Shown: one piece after another, positions 62,932 to 64,000 of the stretch
Layout of the letters: every line of letters begins with the position of its first letter
How positions within the stretch are numbered: the stretch's first letter is position 1
Assembly: GCF_026167545.1 (NCBI RefSeq)
Contig: NZ_CP110678.1
Coordinates: 1,795,501-1,859,500, forward strand
Reading direction: 5' to 3'
DNA length: 64,000 nt
Origin: Sphingomonas sp. S1-29
GTDB lineage: Bacteria; Pseudomonadota; Alphaproteobacteria; Sphingomonadales; Sphingomonadaceae
Position numbers and translations under genes: made by a program
The notes under the pieces: generated by a model
The model's input: the letters and a program-made list of their open reading frames with translations, nothing else
Told to the model about the DNA's origin: nothing
Databases searched by the model: none

Positions 62932-63804
62932 ATGACGCTCGTCACCCTCACCGGCGAGGCGTGGGCCGATTACGGCCTGATCGATTCGGGCAATGGTCGC
63001 AAGCTCGAGCGCTATGGCGACTATCGCTTCATCCGCCCCGAGCCGCAGGCGATGTGGGCGCCCTCCGATCCGGTATGGGAGGCCGATGGCGAGTTCATCC
63101 CCGCGTCGGACGACGAAGGCGGCGGGCGCTGGCATTATAACGGTCCGGTCCCGCGCGACGGCTGGCCGCTGGCTTGGCGCGAAGTCGCCTTCACCGCGCA
63201 GAACACCCCGTTCCGCCATCTCGGCTTCTTCCCCGATATGGCCCCGGTATGGGACTGGATGCGCGACCGGCTCGAGGCCGTGCCCGATCCCGAGGCGCTG
63301 AACCTGTTCGGCTATACCGGCGTCGGCACGCTCGCGCTGGCGGCGGCGGGGGCACGGATGGTGCATGTCGATGCGTCGAAGAAATCGGTCGAGGCGGCCA
63401 AGGCCAATGCGGCGCTGTCGGGCATGACCGACGCGCCGATCCGCTGGCTGGTCGAGGATGCGGGCAAGTTCGCCGCGCGCGAAGTCCGCCGCGGCCGCCG
63501 CTATGACGGCATCATCCTCGATCCCCCCAAATGGGGCCGCGGCCCGGCGGGCGAGGTGTGGAAGCTCGAGGAGAATCTCGCCCCGCTGGTCGCCGACTGC
63601 CGCCGGCTGCTCGACGCCGAGTCGCGCTTCCTGTTCCTGACGGTGTACGCGGTCCGCATGTCGGCGCTCGCGATCGGCGAGCTGGTGCGGCAGGCGTTCG
63701 CCGATCTAGGCGGGACGGTCGAGGCAGGCGAGCTGGCGGTGCGCGAGGAAGCGCGCGGGCTCGAACTACCGACGGCAATCTTCGCGCGGTGGTCGCGGGA
63801 CTAA
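62932..63804 (+). CDS. Class I SAM-dependent methyltransferase (RlmI-like)
   Basis: A 290-residue enzyme with FPDMAPVWDWMRDRL, the SAM loop LNLFGYTGVGTLALAAAGA, VHVDASKKSVEAAKANA, and the catalytic-region YDGIILDPPKWGRGP. These blocks match the RlmI/RlmK-type rRNA cytosine/guanine methyltransferase domain without a PUA domain. An RNA target is likely but not shown. The ATG at 62932 follows the family A repeat by a few bases. Confidence 0.88.
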   Translation: MTLVTLTGEAWADYGLIDSGNGRKLERYGDYRFIRPEPQAMWAPSDPVWEADGEFIPASDDEGGGRWHYNGPVPRDGWPLAWREVAFTAQNTPFRHLGFFPDMAPVWDWMRDRLEAVPDPEALNLFGYTGVGTLALAAAGARMVHVDASKKSVEAAKANAALSGMTDAPIRWLVEDAGKFAAREVRRGRRYDGIILDPPKWGRGPAGEVWKLEENLAPLVADCRRLLDAESRFLFLTVYAVRMSALAIGELVRQAFADLGGTVEAGELAVREEARGLELPTAIFARWSRD

Positions 63805-63810
63805 CCGAAA

Positions 63811-63936
63811 CTCCCCTCCCTGGAAGGGAGGGGCTGGGGGTGGGTCGAGTGCTCGCGATACGGTCGCCCCAACCCCGCGGCGCCCGTACCCTGCGGTGGC
63901 CACCCACCCCCGACCCCTCCCTTTCAGGGAGGGGGG
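63811..63936. repeat. Inverted repeat, family D
   Basis: Ends CTCCCTGGAAGGGAGGGG and CCCTCCCTTTCAGGGAGGG, with GGGGGTGGGT/CACCCACCCC inside, as at 16511 and 35582. It separates the methyltransferase gene from the right-edge frame. Confidence 0.85.
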
Positions 63937-63949
63937 AAGTAGACGACTG

Positions 63950-64000
63950 CTACCAAGCAACTGGATCCACCGCACCGTGGGCCCAGGCACAAGGCCGGGG
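63950..64000 (-). CDS. Possible C-terminal fragment of a gene cut by the right edge
   Basis: A minus-strand frame enters from the right edge and ends with TAG at 63952-63950. The visible end is PRPCAWAHGAVDPVAW. The compositional look (Trp, His, Asp) is more protein-like than random, and a family D repeat follows it as after other genes. Seventeen codons are too few to assign a family. Confidence 0.35.
   Translation of the reverse strand, partial: PRPCAWAHGAVDPVAW

Overview
The window is GC-rich chromosomal DNA from an alphaproteobacterium, most likely a sphingomonad (Sphingomonas or a close relative). This rests on the protein families (the DUF2093 gene beside xseA, PhaB, the M28 and S9 peptidases, a TonB-dependent receptor), on the cytochrome oxidase gene order coxB-ctaD-ctaB-small ORF-ctaG-ctaE-DUF983-SURF1-thrC, and on the many GC-rich intergenic palindromes. 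It reads as core genome. I saw no insertion sequence, phage gene, integrase, CRISPR array, rRNA or tRNA. Both window edges cut genes: a TonB-dependent receptor on the left and, less surely, an unidentified minus-strand gene on the right.

Layout. 1-8.1 kb: receptor N-terminus, a small secreted protein, the operon xseA-DUF2093-M23 peptidase, divergent purD, a proline-rich membrane protein with a helix-hairpin-helix end, and a CNNM/CBS protein. 8.2-12 kb: OmpA-like protein, tadA, rpmB, phytase-like esterase, glycine-zipper protein. 12.4-16.4 kb: molybdopterin oxidoreductase, hemH and phaB on the minus strand. 16.8-20.5 kb: lgt, then a coupled run of MidA-like methyltransferase, GNAT and pgeF, then DUF4126. 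21-27.8 kb: hydroxybutyryl-CoA dehydrogenase, a DUF1176 lipoprotein, the minus-strand run gluQRS-HIG1-PduO-egtB-egtD (tRNA modification, cobalamin adenosylation, ergothioneine), and an HNH endonuclease. 27.9-41.7 kb: S9 peptidase, class A PBP, threonine aldolase, EamA transporter, SDR protein, two tandem M28 peptidases, pepN. 41.9-49 kb: PhoD phosphatase and a glycan-type cluster (PMT-like membrane protein, two GT4 enzymes, DUF2141 protein, integral membrane protein). 48.9-53.4 kb: the packed minus-strand operon pyrE-serine hydrolase-pdxJ-acpS-lepB-maiA. 53.6-60.2 kb: the aa3-type oxidase operon. 61.4-63.8 kb: thrC and a SAM methyltransferase.

Genes are packed tightly. Many neighbours share a 4-base ATGA, GTGA or TTGA stop/start, so translational coupling looks common. 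Much of the remaining intergenic space is filled by palindromic REP/BIME-like elements of several families. Some form tandem arrays: about 197 bp x5 at 60.2-61.1 kb, about 208 bp x3 at 32.3-32.9 kb, and three units at 20.5-21.0 kb.

The most unusual signal lies in these repeats. Two 64-nt elements (12216-12279 and 20814-20877) have the same three-way-junction plan: a 10-bp outer stem enclosing two 8-bp hairpins with loops CCCCG and CGGGG, which are complementary to each other. Their stem sequences are almost entirely different, so the structure is kept while the sequence is not. Other notable points are a probable CTG start codon for the PduO-type adenosyltransferase, the overlapping divergent start codons of xseA and purD in one CATG, and a 44-codon gene between ctaB and ctaG.
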